Of a stretch of DNA of 49,214 bases, positions 1 to 8,153 are shown piece by piece. Location of the stretch: contig QHSP01000053.1 in the NCBI GenBank assembly GCA_003220495.1, positions 1 through 49,214 of the forward strand. Direction: 5' to 3'. The position numbers were made by a program, and so were the translations under genes. The stretch is from Candidatus Rokuibacteriota bacterium (GTDB lineage: Bacteria; Methylomirabilota; Methylomirabilia; Rokubacteriales; CSP1-6). Each line of letters begins with the position of its first letter. Positions within the stretch are counted from its first letter, which is position 1. The notes under the pieces are model-generated. The model was given only the letters and a program-made list of their open reading frames with translations, was not told the origin of the DNA and searched no databases.

Positions 1-340
1 GATCTATGGCGGCCGCGCCATGGTGAGGGCGCCACGGTTCCGAGCGACAGCACCAGATCTCTCGGCGCCAAGTCTCTCCAGCCTCAGGCGCGCACTAACG
101 GTTGATCCTGACCACACGCGACGACGGTTTCTCTCGGCAGAGTCGCCACATGCGTCGCTTCCGAAGGCCCCCGTCTTTCGCCCGTGTCGGCCCACAATGC
201 ACGACTTGAGCAAGGGGCTCCTGCGCGGGCACGTGCCTTGCTGCGGTGCAATGGAGTGCGGCGAGACCGTTCCGCTCGACGCCAGTCGTCGTCGGTGATC
301 GTCGTGACCAGGCCGAACCGAGGGGAGAAAGGAACAGCGT
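1..340. other. no supported gene at window start
   Basis: I see no convincing gene in this stretch. Open frames exist on both strands but have arginine- and serine-rich compositions typical of antisense or out-of-frame reading in GC-rich DNA. The last 30 bases carry a purine-rich Shine-Dalgarno-like stretch serving the secreted protein that starts at 341. The region may hold that gene's promoter, but I could not pick one out with confidence. Confidence 0.5.
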
Positions 341-1474
341 ATGAGGATGAAGGCGTGCTTGCTCGCCGCAGGCCTGATTCTGTGGGCCGCCAGTCCTGCC
401 GTTGCCACTTTTTCGCAGGGCTTCGAAACAGACGCGGCCGGCTGGTCCAGCGTGACGAGGGTCCCATCGCTCACGCATGGCGTCCCTTCGGCAACGGGCA
501 CGCATCACGCGGAAGACAGCTCCGACGGCGGTGCGTTTACCCGTTGGGGGGGCTACAGCAAGACGTTCCCCGTCGGCGGATACACAACCTCGGTTGACGT
601 CTATCTCGATATCGCGCCCCCGTACTTGAACGGCGGTCTCACGCCCTACGCGAACGACACGCGGTTCGACTGGTCGTCCGCGATCAGCACACCCGGATGC
701 GCACACCGGCGCGACTTCGTCTTCAACGCCGGCTTCTACACCGACACGGACACGACTGGGGCTGGTCCCCGGTTCGTGATCAGTGCCAGCAATAACGCCA
801 CCCGGAGTGGAGCCTTTCCGAAGAACCCGGGCCGGATGCCCTTCACGATCAACGTGGAAGGTTGGTACACCTTCGAGCACCGCTTCCGCGACAACGGCTT
901 CGGGGTCCTGGCCGTAGACCTAACGATCAAGAATTCCCTGGGCGTCCCGCTGATGATGTGGACGCTGAGCGATCCCTCCGACGTCATTGGGACAACGGTC
1001 GGCGGAAACCGGTACGGCTGGTTCGTCATCAACGAGTTCGTCCCGGCCCTGGCCTTGGACAACTCGGCCCTCGTCGGCTTCCAGGACTTCTGCCAGCCGC
1101 CCCCGAGCACTCCGAACGCCAAGGTCACGGCCGGCGGCTGGATCCCCCTGGATGATGACGGCGAGGCGACGTTCGGGCTCACCGCGAAGACGAACGCCGC
1201 TGTGCCGCCCAGCGCCAGCGGCCATCTCACCTACCAGGACCACGTCCAGAAGCGGACGGTCAAGAGCACGGCGATCACGTCCGTGGTGGTGACCGGCAAC
1301 TGCGCCAAGGTCCGGGGCACGGCGACAGTCAACGGCACGGGATCCTTCGGCTTCGAGGTGGACGTGTGCGACAACGACGAGCCCGGGAAGGATGCCGATA
1401 CCTTCGGCATCGTGATGAGCGACGGGTACATGGCCTCTGGCACCCTGGGCGGCGGCAACGTCCAGCTGCACTGA
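341..1474 (+). CDS. secreted protein with C-terminal post-COAP-1-like domain
   Basis: A 377-residue exported protein. Residues 1-22 form a Sec signal peptide (MRMK, hydrophobic core, cleavage after AVA). The middle part is rich in aromatic and Gly/Asn residues, like an extracellular beta-sandwich, and has no catalytic motif that I recognise. The last 110 or so residues (from about KVTAGGWIP) run through GHLTYQDH, TATVNGTG and GYMASGTL. This resembles the small beta-rich repeat annotated as 'post-COAP-1' in secreted proteins. The start is supported by a GGGGAGAAAGGA stretch 8-10 bases upstream. The next gene, also secreted, begins 18 bases after the stop, so the two are probably co-transcribed. 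The function is unknown; the domain assignment is from memory of the consensus. Confidence 0.75.
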   Translation: MRMKACLLAAGLILWAASPAVATFSQGFETDAAGWSSVTRVPSLTHGVPSATGTHHAEDSSDGGAFTRWGGYSKTFPVGGYTTSVDVYLDIAPPYLNGGLTPYANDTRFDWSSAISTPGCAHRRDFVFNAGFYTDTDTTGAGPRFVISASNNATRSGAFPKNPGRMPFTINVEGWYTFEHRFRDNGFGVLAVDLTIKNSLGVPLMMWTLSDPSDVIGTTVGGNRYGWFVINEFVPALALDNSALVGFQDFCQPPPSTPNAKVTAGGWIPLDDDGEATFGLTAKTNAAVPPSASGHLTYQDHVQKRTVKSTAITSVVVTGNCAKVRGTATVNGTGSFGFEVDVCDNDEPGKDADTFGIVMSDGYMASGTLGGGNVQLH

Positions 1475-1492
1475 GAAACGAGGAGGAAGCTC

Positions 1493-1966
1493 ATGAAGCG
1501 ACTGACTTGTGTGCTCCCCATCGTCTTCGGGGTGGTTGCGCTCGCGACCACCCCCGTTCTTGCCGACGCCGAAGTCGGGACAGTCACCGCTGCGGCGGCG
1601 GCTCTCCTCACCGGCGGGCCGGTGCTGGCCGGTGTCTCGCTTGAGGGGATGGAGCTCGCTGCGGGCGTCTTCATCGACTCGAACGGCTCGGCCACGGGCC
1701 ATTTCTACGCCGTGCTGCTGGGGACCTCGCTCCTCGGTCAGCCCCGGCAGATCGTGGTCGAGGGGAAGGTCGGCGAGGGCGCGCTCGCGTCCGGCGGACA
1801 GGCCAGCTTCGGCGGCACGGCCACGGTGGACCTGGGAGATGGCACGGCGCCATTGCCAGCCGTCCCGTTCAATGTCACAGCCACGGCGGACGGTCTCGTG
1901 CTCGCACTCGACGCGACCACGTTGGCGGCCGCCGCGCTGACCTCAGGAGCCATCACGGTCGAATAG
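1493..1966 (+). CDS. small secreted protein of unknown function
   Basis: A 157-residue protein with a clear signal peptide (MKRL, hydrophobic core, cleavage near VLADA). The mature part is Ala/Gly/Val-rich with alternating hydrophobic residues, suggesting a beta-rich extracellular domain. I do not recognise the family. An AGGAGGA Shine-Dalgarno lies just upstream of the ATG. It follows the post-COAP-like protein by 18 bases and is likely its operon partner. It ends in TAG. The same frame continues downstream into a decayed SBBP repeat, but nothing shows that the two were ever one protein. Confidence 0.7.
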   Translation: MKRLTCVLPIVFGVVALATTPVLADAEVGTVTAAAAALLTGGPVLAGVSLEGMELAAGVFIDSNGSATGHFYAVLLGTSLLGQPRQIVVEGKVGEGALASGGQASFGGTATVDLGDGTAPLPAVPFNVTATADGLVLALDATTLAAAALTSGAITVE

Positions 1967-1981
1967 CCCGATCGGCAAGGC

Positions 1982-2180
1982 GACGGCGCCTCGCTCAGCT
2001 CCGTCCTCGTCTACTCCACCTAGCACGGCGGGAGTGGCTTTGACCAGGGCGTCGGCATCGCCGTGGACGCCCTCGGCAACGCCTAGGTGACGGGCGAGAC
2101 CGAGTCGATCCCAACTTCTCAACGACCGCTGGCGTCTTCCAGACCGCCTTTGGTGGCGGCGACGCCTTCACGACCGCGAC
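1982..2180 (+). pseudogene. decayed SBBP (beta-propeller) repeat fragment
   Basis: The translation resembles one seven-bladed-propeller (SBBP) repeat: LVYST, then GFDQGVGIAVDALGNA, then VTGETES in one frame, followed after a frame change by NFSTTAGVFQTAFGGGDAF. The frame contains TAG at 2021-2023 and 2084-2086 plus a frameshift near 2108, and neither a start nor further repeats remain. It is best read as the remnant of a larger secreted propeller protein. Both TAGs fall where the repeat consensus has a conserved Tyr (YSTY and GNAYVTG). Confidence 0.6.
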
Positions 2181-2268
2181 TGAAGAACAAGCACCGTCAG
2201 AACAACTGGGTCGGTCCCGTCGCGAGTCGAGCAAGAGGAGCCGGAGGAATCTGGCTCCGAGGATCACA

Positions 2269-2308
2269 CCCGCCCACGCTACGCCGCGTCCGCAGGAGCG
2301 TAGGCGGG
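2269..2308. terminator. inverted repeat between converging units
   Basis: CCCGCCCACGCT (2269-2280) and AGCGTAGGCGGG (2297-2308) are complementary at 11 of 12 positions around a 16-base spacer. The element lies between the rightward secreted-protein unit and the leftward amidohydrolase, where a bidirectional terminator is expected. There is no obvious T-tract. Confidence 0.45.
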
Positions 2309-2348
2309 TAAAGGCATCTTCTCGACCCCGCCATCTCCCATTGCGCGA

Positions 2349-3182
2349 TCAGGCGGGGGCGGGACGCTTCCAGCCGAGCCAGTCGACCACGGCTCCGCCC
2401 ATCACGCGCTCGAGGTCCCGCCCCTTCAGCCACGGCAACTCCTCGGTGAACATCGTCACGCATTGCCGATACGAGCACGGCATGCGCGTGATGTCGGTAC
2501 CCCAGAACGAGCGCTCGGGCCCGAAGGCCTCGAAGATCTGGCGCAGATAGCCGTGGATGTTCTTGTACGGATAGGGCTGGCTCGAATAGCTCGGCGCGCC
2601 CGACATCTTGACCCCGACGTTGGGATACTTCGCGAGCGCCAGCATGTCCTTGAGATCGGCGAACGCCGCATCGTCGGTGACCCCGGTGCCGCCGCCGCTA
2701 CGTCCGAGGTGATCGATGTGCAGCTTCAGGCGCGGGTGCCGCTCCGCGATTTTCGTCAGCGCCGCCATGTGCCCGCCCGCCAGGAGCCCGACCGGTAGCC
2801 CTGCCCTCTCGCATGCAGCCCAGAACCAGTCGAGCGAGCCGTCGGTCCACCAGGCCTTCTGATGCGGCTGGTTGAATGTGAACCGGAACCCGAGCATCCC
2901 CGGCCGATCGCGCCAGCGCGCGACGATCTTCTCGCGATCGGGGCTCTCGAGATCGAAATGCCCGAGGATGCAGAACTTGTCGGGGTGCCGGCGCACCGCT
3001 TCGACGGCGAGAACGTTGACGGCCTCGCCGAGAGAGCTGGGCGGATGGATCACCGCGCAATCGACCCCGGCCGAGGCCATCTCGGCCAGCGCATCATCGA
3101 CCGAATAGGTCGGGATCTGGCGATGGTGCGCGCTCATCTTGCCGTTCTGCCAGAGATGGATCTGCGAATCGACGATCAGCAT
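2349..3182 (-). CDS. amidohydrolase family TIM-barrel protein
   Basis: A 277-residue member of the amidohydrolase-2 group (the superfamily of ACMSD, LigI and lactone hydrolases). It begins MLIVDSQIHLW, where most relatives have DxHxH, so the first metal-binding pair is reduced to Q-H. Further landmarks are a strand ending HIDHLGR (about 155-161) and WGTDITR near the C-terminus, which carries the conserved Asp. Length fits the family. It is transcribed toward the secreted-protein unit and diverges from the hydroxyacid dehydrogenase operon, with about 100 bases between. The substrate is unknown; a lactone or decarboxylation substrate is possible. The altered HxH suggests a different or mononuclear metal site. 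Confidence 0.8.
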   Translation of the reverse strand: MLIVDSQIHLWQNGKMSAHHRQIPTYSVDDALAEMASAGVDCAVIHPPSSLGEAVNVLAVEAVRRHPDKFCILGHFDLESPDREKIVARWRDRPGMLGFRFTFNQPHQKAWWTDGSLDWFWAACERAGLPVGLLAGGHMAALTKIAERHPRLKLHIDHLGRSGGGTGVTDDAAFADLKDMLALAKYPNVGVKMSGAPSYSSQPYPYKNIHGYLRQIFEAFGPERSFWGTDITRMPCSYRQCVTMFTEELPWLKGRDLERVMGGAVVDWLGWKRPAPA

Positions 3183-3220
3183 GGCTCCCCTCCTGCGGCA
3201 GAGCTTACCTCAACGCGTCA

Positions 3221-3250
3221 TCGACGGTTATTTCTCCGCGCGGCTATACT
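3221..3250 (+). promoter_or_regulatory. candidate sigma-70 promoter of the grd-like operon
   Basis: TATACT (3245-3250) is a good -10 hexamer. TCGACG (3221-3226), 18 bases upstream, is a fair -35. Predicted transcription would start near 3257, about 30 bases before the GTG start at 3287, in the gap between divergent genes. Consensus matching only. Confidence 0.4.
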
Positions 3251-3286
3251 ACTGGCGGCTCGGCACCCAACTTCCAGGAGGAGATC

Positions 3287-4264
3287 GTGACCAAGATCCT
3301 CACGCCCCCCCAGCCCGCCCCGGTCATGGACATCGCGCGCGATTTGCTGCCGCCCGGCATGGAGCTGGTCGTCGCGGATCCGAGCAAGCCCGAGTTCTAC
3401 GACGCCGCCGCCGACGCCGAGTACTATCTGGGCTCGCCGCGCACCGGTATCGGCAACGAGTTCTTCCGCGCCGCGCCCAAGCTGAAGCTCATCCAGCTGA
3501 CCAGCGCGGGCTACGATCGCGTCGACATCGAGGCCGCGCGCAAGGCCAAGGTGCCCGTCTCCAACAACGGGGGCGCCAACTCGGTCGCCGTCGCCGAGCA
3601 CGCCGTCATGCTCATGCTGGCCGTGCTCAAGAAGCTCGTGTATCACCACAACAACGTCGTCGCCGGCAAGTGGCGCCCCGCCGACTTCGTCTCCGCTCGC
3701 AGCTACGAGGTCGAGGGCAAGCGGCTCGGCATCATCGGCCTCGGCAACATCGGCAAGAAGGTCGCGCGCCGCGTTCAGGGGTTCGACATGGACGTTCGCT
3801 ACTTCGACATCCTCCGGCTCACCGAGGACCAGGAGGACACGCTCGGCGTGCGCTTCAGCCTCTTCACCGAGCTTCTCCGCACCTCCGACGTCGTCACCCT
3901 GCACGTGCCGCTCAACGACGTCACCCGGAAGATGATCTCCACACGTGAGCTCGCGATGATGAAGAAGGGCGCGGTCCTCATCAACACCTGCCGCGGCCCC
4001 GTCGTCGACGAGGACGCGCTCCACCAGGCGCTCAAGTCGGGAACGATCGCGGCCGCCGGCCTCGACGTGATGGTCGAGGAGCCGCCGAAATCGAATCACC
4101 CGCTGTTCTCGCTCCCGAACGTCACGCTCACCCCGCACAGCGCCGGGCCGACGTGGGACAACTGGACGAAGGCGTATCGCAACGGCTTCGACAACATCCA
4201 GCGCGTGGAGGCCGGGCGGGCGCCGCTCTGGGTCGTTCCCGAGCTGCGCAGCCTGCTCGCCTGA
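3287..4264 (+). CDS. D-2-hydroxyacid dehydrogenase (NAD-dependent)
   Basis: A 325-residue protein of the D-isomer-specific 2-hydroxyacid dehydrogenase family (phosphoglycerate, glyoxylate and lactate dehydrogenase relatives), which interconverts 2-oxo acids and D-2-hydroxy acids with NAD(P)H. The Rossmann fingerprint GLGNIGKKVARR sits mid-protein. The catalytic Arg is in NTCRGPVVDE, the acidic residue in MVEEPP, and the catalytic His in TPHSAGPTW near the C-terminus. The GTG start is chosen because AGGAGGAG lies 4-10 bases upstream. It ends 8 bases before the GrdE-like gene and is almost certainly co-transcribed with it. An aldehyde, glyoxylate or 2-oxo-acid product of the Grd-like reaction could be its substrate; that link is inferred only from position. 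Confidence 0.88.
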   Translation: MTKILTPPQPAPVMDIARDLLPPGMELVVADPSKPEFYDAAADAEYYLGSPRTGIGNEFFRAAPKLKLIQLTSAGYDRVDIEAARKAKVPVSNNGGANSVAVAEHAVMLMLAVLKKLVYHHNNVVAGKWRPADFVSARSYEVEGKRLGIIGLGNIGKKVARRVQGFDMDVRYFDILRLTEDQEDTLGVRFSLFTELLRTSDVVTLHVPLNDVTRKMISTRELAMMKKGAVLINTCRGPVVDEDALHQALKSGTIAAAGLDVMVEEPPKSNHPLFSLPNVTLTPHSAGPTWDNWTKAYRNGFDNIQRVEAGRAPLWVVPELRSLLA

Positions 4265-4272
4265 GCTCGAGC

Positions 4273-5535
4273 ATGCGACTCGAGCTCCGCTGGTCCGACG
4301 TCGACGAGGTCACGGCCGCGCCCGCGACGCGCCTGGTGGGCACGCGGCTCGAGGTCGATCTCGCTGAGCTGCGTGAGCTCCTGTCCGCCGATTCGCGGCT
4401 CGCCCGGATTCGCCTCGAGCTCGCGCGTCCGGGCGAGCGCTGCCGGATCGGGCGCGTGTTCGACGTCATCGCGCCGCGGGCGAAGGCCGAGGGCGGCGAG
4501 GATTTCCCGGGAGTCCTCGGCAAGGTCGCGCGGGCCGGCCACGGGCGAACGTCGGCGCTCGACGGCGTGGCCGTGGTGGCCACGGATCAACAGACGGACA
4601 ACGTCGGCACCCTCGCCGTGATCGACATGGCCGGCCCCAATGCGGCGCTCTCGGCGTTCGGGCGCACGCACAACCTCGTGATCGCGGCGTGGCCCTCGCC
4701 GTCCACCGAGCGTTCGGACTATCTCGCCGCGGTTCGGCTCGCTGCGCTGAAGACCGCGGTGCATCTGGCCCGGACGGCGCGCGAGGCCGATCCCGACCGC
4801 GTCGACGTGTTCGCGCTATCGCCCTCTCCGCGCGTGCCGCCGGAGCTCGCCCACCTGCCGCGCGTGGCGTACGTGTTCCAGATCCACTCGCACCAGCGCC
4901 CGACCGGCCTCGACGAGGGTATTCTCTACGGCGATCCCGTGCGCCGCATGCTGCCCACGATCGTGCACCCGAACGAGGTGCTCGACGGCGCGGTGCTCCG
5001 CGGCTTCATGGGCCGCAGCGTCACCACGTGGGCGATCCAGAACCACCCGATGATCAGGGCACTCTACGCGCAGCACGCCCGCACGCTCTGGTTCGCGGGT
5101 GTCGTCGTCACCGTCGCCCAGGCGACCGAGCCCGAGCGCGTACGCTCGGCGTTTCTCACCGCCGGCCTCGTCGCCCACACCCTCGGGGCCGACGGTGCGG
5201 TCCTGACCAAGATCGGCGGCGGGGCGCCGCACGTCGACATGGCGCAGGCGGCCGCGCAGTGCGAAGCCCTCGGCGTCAAGACGACGGCCGTCGTCGAGGA
5301 CATGTCGACCGACGGTAGCGCGGAGGGCATGCTGCTCTTCGATTTTCCGGGAGTCGACGCGCTGGTGAACGTCGGGAGCAGCCAGGAGCCGATCACCTTG
5401 CCGGCGATGGACCGCGTGATCGGCGCCGACGATCTCGCGTCGAAGCTCCTGGGCGAGACGCGCGCCACCTACGGCGGGCTCTGCGGCGCGATCGAGCAGG
5501 TCGGGGCGACCAGAGTGATGGCGGAGGTGCGGTGA
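4273..5535 (+). CDS. grdE: GrdE-like glycine/sarcosine/betaine reductase component B subunit
   Basis: A 420-residue relative of GrdE/GrdG/GrdI, the proprotein subunit of protein B in clostridial glycine, sarcosine and betaine reductases. Recognisable pieces are the start MRLELRW, LARPGER, the FDVIAPR stretch, AVIDMAGP, IVHPNEVLDGA (228-240), GADGAVLTKIGGG and the C-terminal LPAMDRVIGADD. In clostridial GrdE a Cys near residue 242 self-cleaves to give the pyruvoyl group that captures the amine. Here that segment (241-254) reads VLRGFMGRSVTTWA with no Cys; only Ser249 could stand in. A pyruvoyl cofactor is therefore doubtful. It follows the hydroxyacid dehydrogenase by 8 bases and overlaps the selenoprotein B start by one base (TGATG), so tight coupling is likely. 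Family identity is firm; mechanism is not. Confidence 0.85.
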   Translation: MRLELRWSDVDEVTAAPATRLVGTRLEVDLAELRELLSADSRLARIRLELARPGERCRIGRVFDVIAPRAKAEGGEDFPGVLGKVARAGHGRTSALDGVAVVATDQQTDNVGTLAVIDMAGPNAALSAFGRTHNLVIAAWPSPSTERSDYLAAVRLAALKTAVHLARTAREADPDRVDVFALSPSPRVPPELAHLPRVAYVFQIHSHQRPTGLDEGILYGDPVRRMLPTIVHPNEVLDGAVLRGFMGRSVTTWAIQNHPMIRALYAQHARTLWFAGVVVTVAQATEPERVRSAFLTAGLVAHTLGADGAVLTKIGGGAPHVDMAQAAAQCEALGVKTTAVVEDMSTDGSAEGMLLFDFPGVDALVNVGSSQEPITLPAMDRVIGADDLASKLLGETRATYGGLCGAIEQVGATRVMAEVR

Positions 5536-6854
5536 TGGCAGCTGAGACCTTGCGGGTTGTCTGCTACCTCAACCAGTTCTTCGGCCAGCTCGGCGGCGAG
5601 GACAAAGCCGGCGTCGGGCCGCAGGTGGTCGACGGCGCCATCGGCGCCGCGCGGGCCGTTCAGCAGGCGCTCGGCGACGCGGGCACGGTCGTCGCGACGG
5701 TGATCTGTGGCGACAACTACGCCGCCGAGCAGGCCGAGCGCGCGACCGCCGAGCTGGTCGCGCTGGTCGCCGCGGCGCGCCCCGATTTGCTGGTCGCGGG
5801 GCCCGCGTTCCTGGCGGGCCGCTACGGCGTCGCGTGCGGCGCGCTCTGCGCCGCCGCGCAGGCCGAGTTGAAGATTCCGACCGTCACCGGCATGCACGCC
5901 GAGAATCCCGGCGTCGAGCTCTACCGCCGTCAGGTCTACGTCGTCCAGACCGGCGCGGAGGCCACGCGCATGCTCCCGGAAGTGCAGCGGCTCGTCGCGC
6001 TCGGGCTGAAGCTCGCCCGCGGCGAGGCGATCGGCGCCCCGGCAGCTCACGGATATTTCGCCCGCGGTGTGACGCGCAATATCGTCGCCGGCGCCAACGC
6101 CGCCGACCGCGCCGTCGCGATGCTGCTCGACAAGCTGGCCGGCCGCGCCTTCACGACCGAGGTCCCGAGACCGGCGTTTCCGCCCGTCGCCGCGCCGCGG
6201 CTCGTCAAGACGCTCGCCGGCGCGACGATCGCGCTCGTCACCGACGGCGGCCTGGTCCCGCGCGGCAACCCCGACGGCATCGAGGCGCTGAACGCGACGC
6301 GCTACGGCGCCTACAGCATCGAGGGCAAGTCGAGCCTCGACGCGGCCCAGTACGACAATCCGCATCGCGGCTACGACACCACGTGGGTGAAGCAGGATCC
6401 GCACCGGCTGGTCCCGGTCGACGTCGCCCGCGAGCTGGAGCAGAGCGGCGCCATCGGCAAGCTGCACGAAACCGTCTACTCAACGGTCGGCGTCGCGACC
6501 ACGCTCGCCCAGAGCGCGCGCATGGGCCGCGAGATCGCGGAAAAGCTGCGCGCCGCCGGCGTCGACGCCGTCATCCTCACCTCCACCTGAGGCACCAGCA
6601 CTCGCTGCGGCGCAGCGATCACGCGAGAGCTCGAGCGGGCGGGGCTGCCGACGGTGCAGGTCTCGACCATGACGCCGGTGGCCGTGATGGTCGGCGCCAA
6701 CCGCGTCGTGTCCGCCGCGGGCATCATCCATCCGCTCGGCAGCGCGGACCTCTCGCCCGAGGACGAGAAGGCGCTGCGGCGGCGCATCGTCGAGCAGGCG
6801 CTGCAGGCGCTCCGGACCGAGGTCGCCAAACCCACGGTGTTCGGGCGCGAATGA
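5535..6854 (+). CDS. grdB: GrdB-like reductase selenoprotein (in-frame UGA = Sec352)
   Basis: A 439-residue selenoprotein of the GrdB/GrdF/GrdH family, the Sec subunit of protein B that accepts the substrate and passes a carboxymethyl group to GrdA. The frame meets TGA at 6588-6590, yet family similarity continues unbroken on both sides: AVILTST, UGA, GTSTRCGAAITRELERAG, VGANRVV, HPLG, stopping at 6854. Clostridial GrdB has Sec at about 350 in UxxCxxC; here the motif is UxxSxxC (Ser355, Cys358), so the middle Cys is lost. Length matches the family (about 436). ATG at 5535 is preferred because GGAG lies 8 bases upstream; GTG at 5532 is possible. The stop overlaps the DsbA-like gene (ATGA). A caller that reads TGA as stop would report a 351-residue truncation. 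Confidence 0.9.
6588..6617 (+). promoter_or_regulatory. Sec UGA and SECIS-like hairpin in grdB
   Basis: Twelve bases after the UGA (6588-6590), CGCTGC (6603-6608) and GCAGCG (6612-6617) form a perfect 6-bp stem with loop GGC. Bacterial SECIS elements place a small stem-loop with G in its loop roughly 16-37 bases 3' of UGA, and the loop here is at +19 to +21. The hairpin lies within coding sequence. Confidence 0.7.
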
Positions 6855-7558
6855 CGGCACCCGTCCGGCTGGACGTCTTCTCCGACTACCTGTGCCCGTG
6901 GTGCTACAACGCCGCCGTGCGGCTTCGCGAGATCCAGCAGGCCTACGGCGAGCGCGTCAGGCTCCACTGGCGGACCTTCCCGCTGATTCCCGGCGAGCAG
7001 CCCGACCGGCGCGTCACGCAGAAGACGCGCGAGGGGCGGCAGCGCGTCGGCGCCGAGGAGCCGCGCGCGTTCTTCGTCCCGCCGGAGATCGACACCCCGC
7101 TGCCGTCCTCGAGCGTCCCGGCGCTGACGGCCGCCAAGTGCGCCGAGCTCCAGGGCGACGCCGCGTTCGAACGGTTTCACGAGCGCCTCTTCACCGCGCA
7201 TTTTCGCGACAACCTCGACATCTCGCGCCCCGAGGTGCTGCGCACCCTCCTCCGCGAGACGGCGCTCGATCCGGCGCGCTTCGAGGCCGACTACGCCGGC
7301 GAGGCGTACGAGGCCGTGCTGCGGGACTGCGCCGAGGGGGCCGCCTGGTTCGGTGTGTCCGGCCTGCCGACGGTCGTCCTCAACGAGAAGCTCTCGCTGG
7401 TGGGCGCCGTGCCGACGGACCGCTATCGCCTGCTCATCGACTGGATCCTGGCCGGCGAGCCGGGCGGCGTCATTCCGCTGGCGCCCGAGGCGGCGACGAG
7501 CGCCGGTCAGAGCCCGGTGGAGACTCGCGAGGGGGGCCGCGAGTCTACGCGACGATGA
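6851..7558 (+). CDS. DsbA/FrnE-family thiol oxidoreductase
   Basis: A 235-residue DsbA-like protein of the FrnE / 2-hydroxychromene-2-carboxylate isomerase type. The thioredoxin-fold active site is at residues 12-20 (SDYLCPWCY, a CPWC redox pair). A helical insertion follows, then the conserved cis-Pro region GVSGLPTVVLN around 173-183. No signal peptide is visible, so it should act in the cytoplasm. Its ATGA overlap with the GrdB-like gene suggests translational coupling. Classical glycine reductase receives electrons from thioredoxin, so this protein is a reasonable candidate for an electron or disulfide partner here; that is inference from position. Its 3' end overlaps the converging LysE gene by 14 bases. 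Confidence 0.85.
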   Translation: MTAPVRLDVFSDYLCPWCYNAAVRLREIQQAYGERVRLHWRTFPLIPGEQPDRRVTQKTREGRQRVGAEEPRAFFVPPEIDTPLPSSSVPALTAAKCAELQGDAAFERFHERLFTAHFRDNLDISRPEVLRTLLRETALDPARFEADYAGEAYEAVLRDCAEGAAWFGVSGLPTVVLNEKLSLVGAVPTDRYRLLIDWILAGEPGGVIPLAPEAATSAGQSPVETREGGRESTRR

Positions 7559-8141
7559 GGACGATCGAGACGGCGAGGAGCACCCCCATCGCGACGTTGA
7601 ACATCCTGAGCCGGCGCGGGCTCTGGAGAACGCGCTGGATCGTGGCGCCGAACGCCAGCCAGACGAAGCAGCTCGGCAACGCCGCGAGAAAGAAAAGCCC
7701 TCCGAGATAGACGGACTGCACGACCGGACTCCCCGCCCCGGCGCTGAGAAACGTTCCCGCGGCGCTCGCGCTCACGAGCCACGCTTTGGGGTTGACCCAC
7801 TGAAAGGCCGCGGCCTGGAGATAGCCGACCGGCTCTTGCTCCAGACTCGATTCGATGCGAGTCGAGGTCGCGATCTTCCACGAGAGCCAGAGGAGGAAGG
7901 CCGCGCCGCCCCAGTTGAGCGTCTTGAGCACGACCGGATAGCCGAGGACGACGCTCCCCAGACCCCACGGCACCAGAAACATCATGAGACCCATGCCGGT
8001 CGCGACACCCAAGAGGCACGGAAGCCCTCTCAGGAGACCGGCATTCGCGCCGGCCGCCGTCACCATGATGTTGCTGGGGCCGGGCGTGACCGCGGCCACG
8101 ACGGCGAAGAGAAGGAACGCGACGAGTTGCTCTGTAGTCGT
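7545..8141 (-). CDS. LysE/RhtB-family amino-acid exporter (probable ACG start)
   Basis: A 198-residue integral membrane protein of the LysE/RhtB exporter family. It begins EQLVAFLLFAVVAAVTPGPS, with the family's hallmark TPGP motif, followed by about five more hydrophobic helices and the typical FQWVNPKAWLVS. No ATG, GTG or TTG is suitably placed. A GGAG at 8149-8152 stands 7 bases before an ACG codon (8139-8141) exactly where relatives start with MTxEQL, so the gene either uses ACG or lost its ATG by one change. A TTG 10 codons upstream lacks a Shine-Dalgarno. It diverges from the AraC regulator with only 12 bases between, and probably exports an amino acid or metabolite under that regulator. 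Confidence 0.8.
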   Translation of the reverse strand, partial: TTTEQLVAFLLFAVVAAVTPGPSNIMVTAAGANAGLLRGLPCLLGVATGMGLMMFLVPWGLGSVVLGYPVVLKTLNWGGAAFLLWLSWKIATSTRIESSLEQEPVGYLQAAAFQWVNPKAWLVSASAAGTFLSAGAGSPVVQSVYLGGLFFLAALPSCFVWLAFGATIQRVLQSPRRLRMFNVAMGVLLAVSIVLIVA

Positions 8142-8153
8142 ACTCTGTCTCCA

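Noticed and set aside
95-880. Leftward open frame over the first secreted gene
   Set aside because: Opposite a gene with signal peptide and Shine-Dalgarno; composition fits a shadow.
1493-2180. Amber (TAG) recoding to Tyr
   Set aside because: Many well-supported genes here end in TAG (amidohydrolase at 22663, cytochrome at 40340), the fragment also has a frameshift, and no Tyr-decoding tRNA is in the window.
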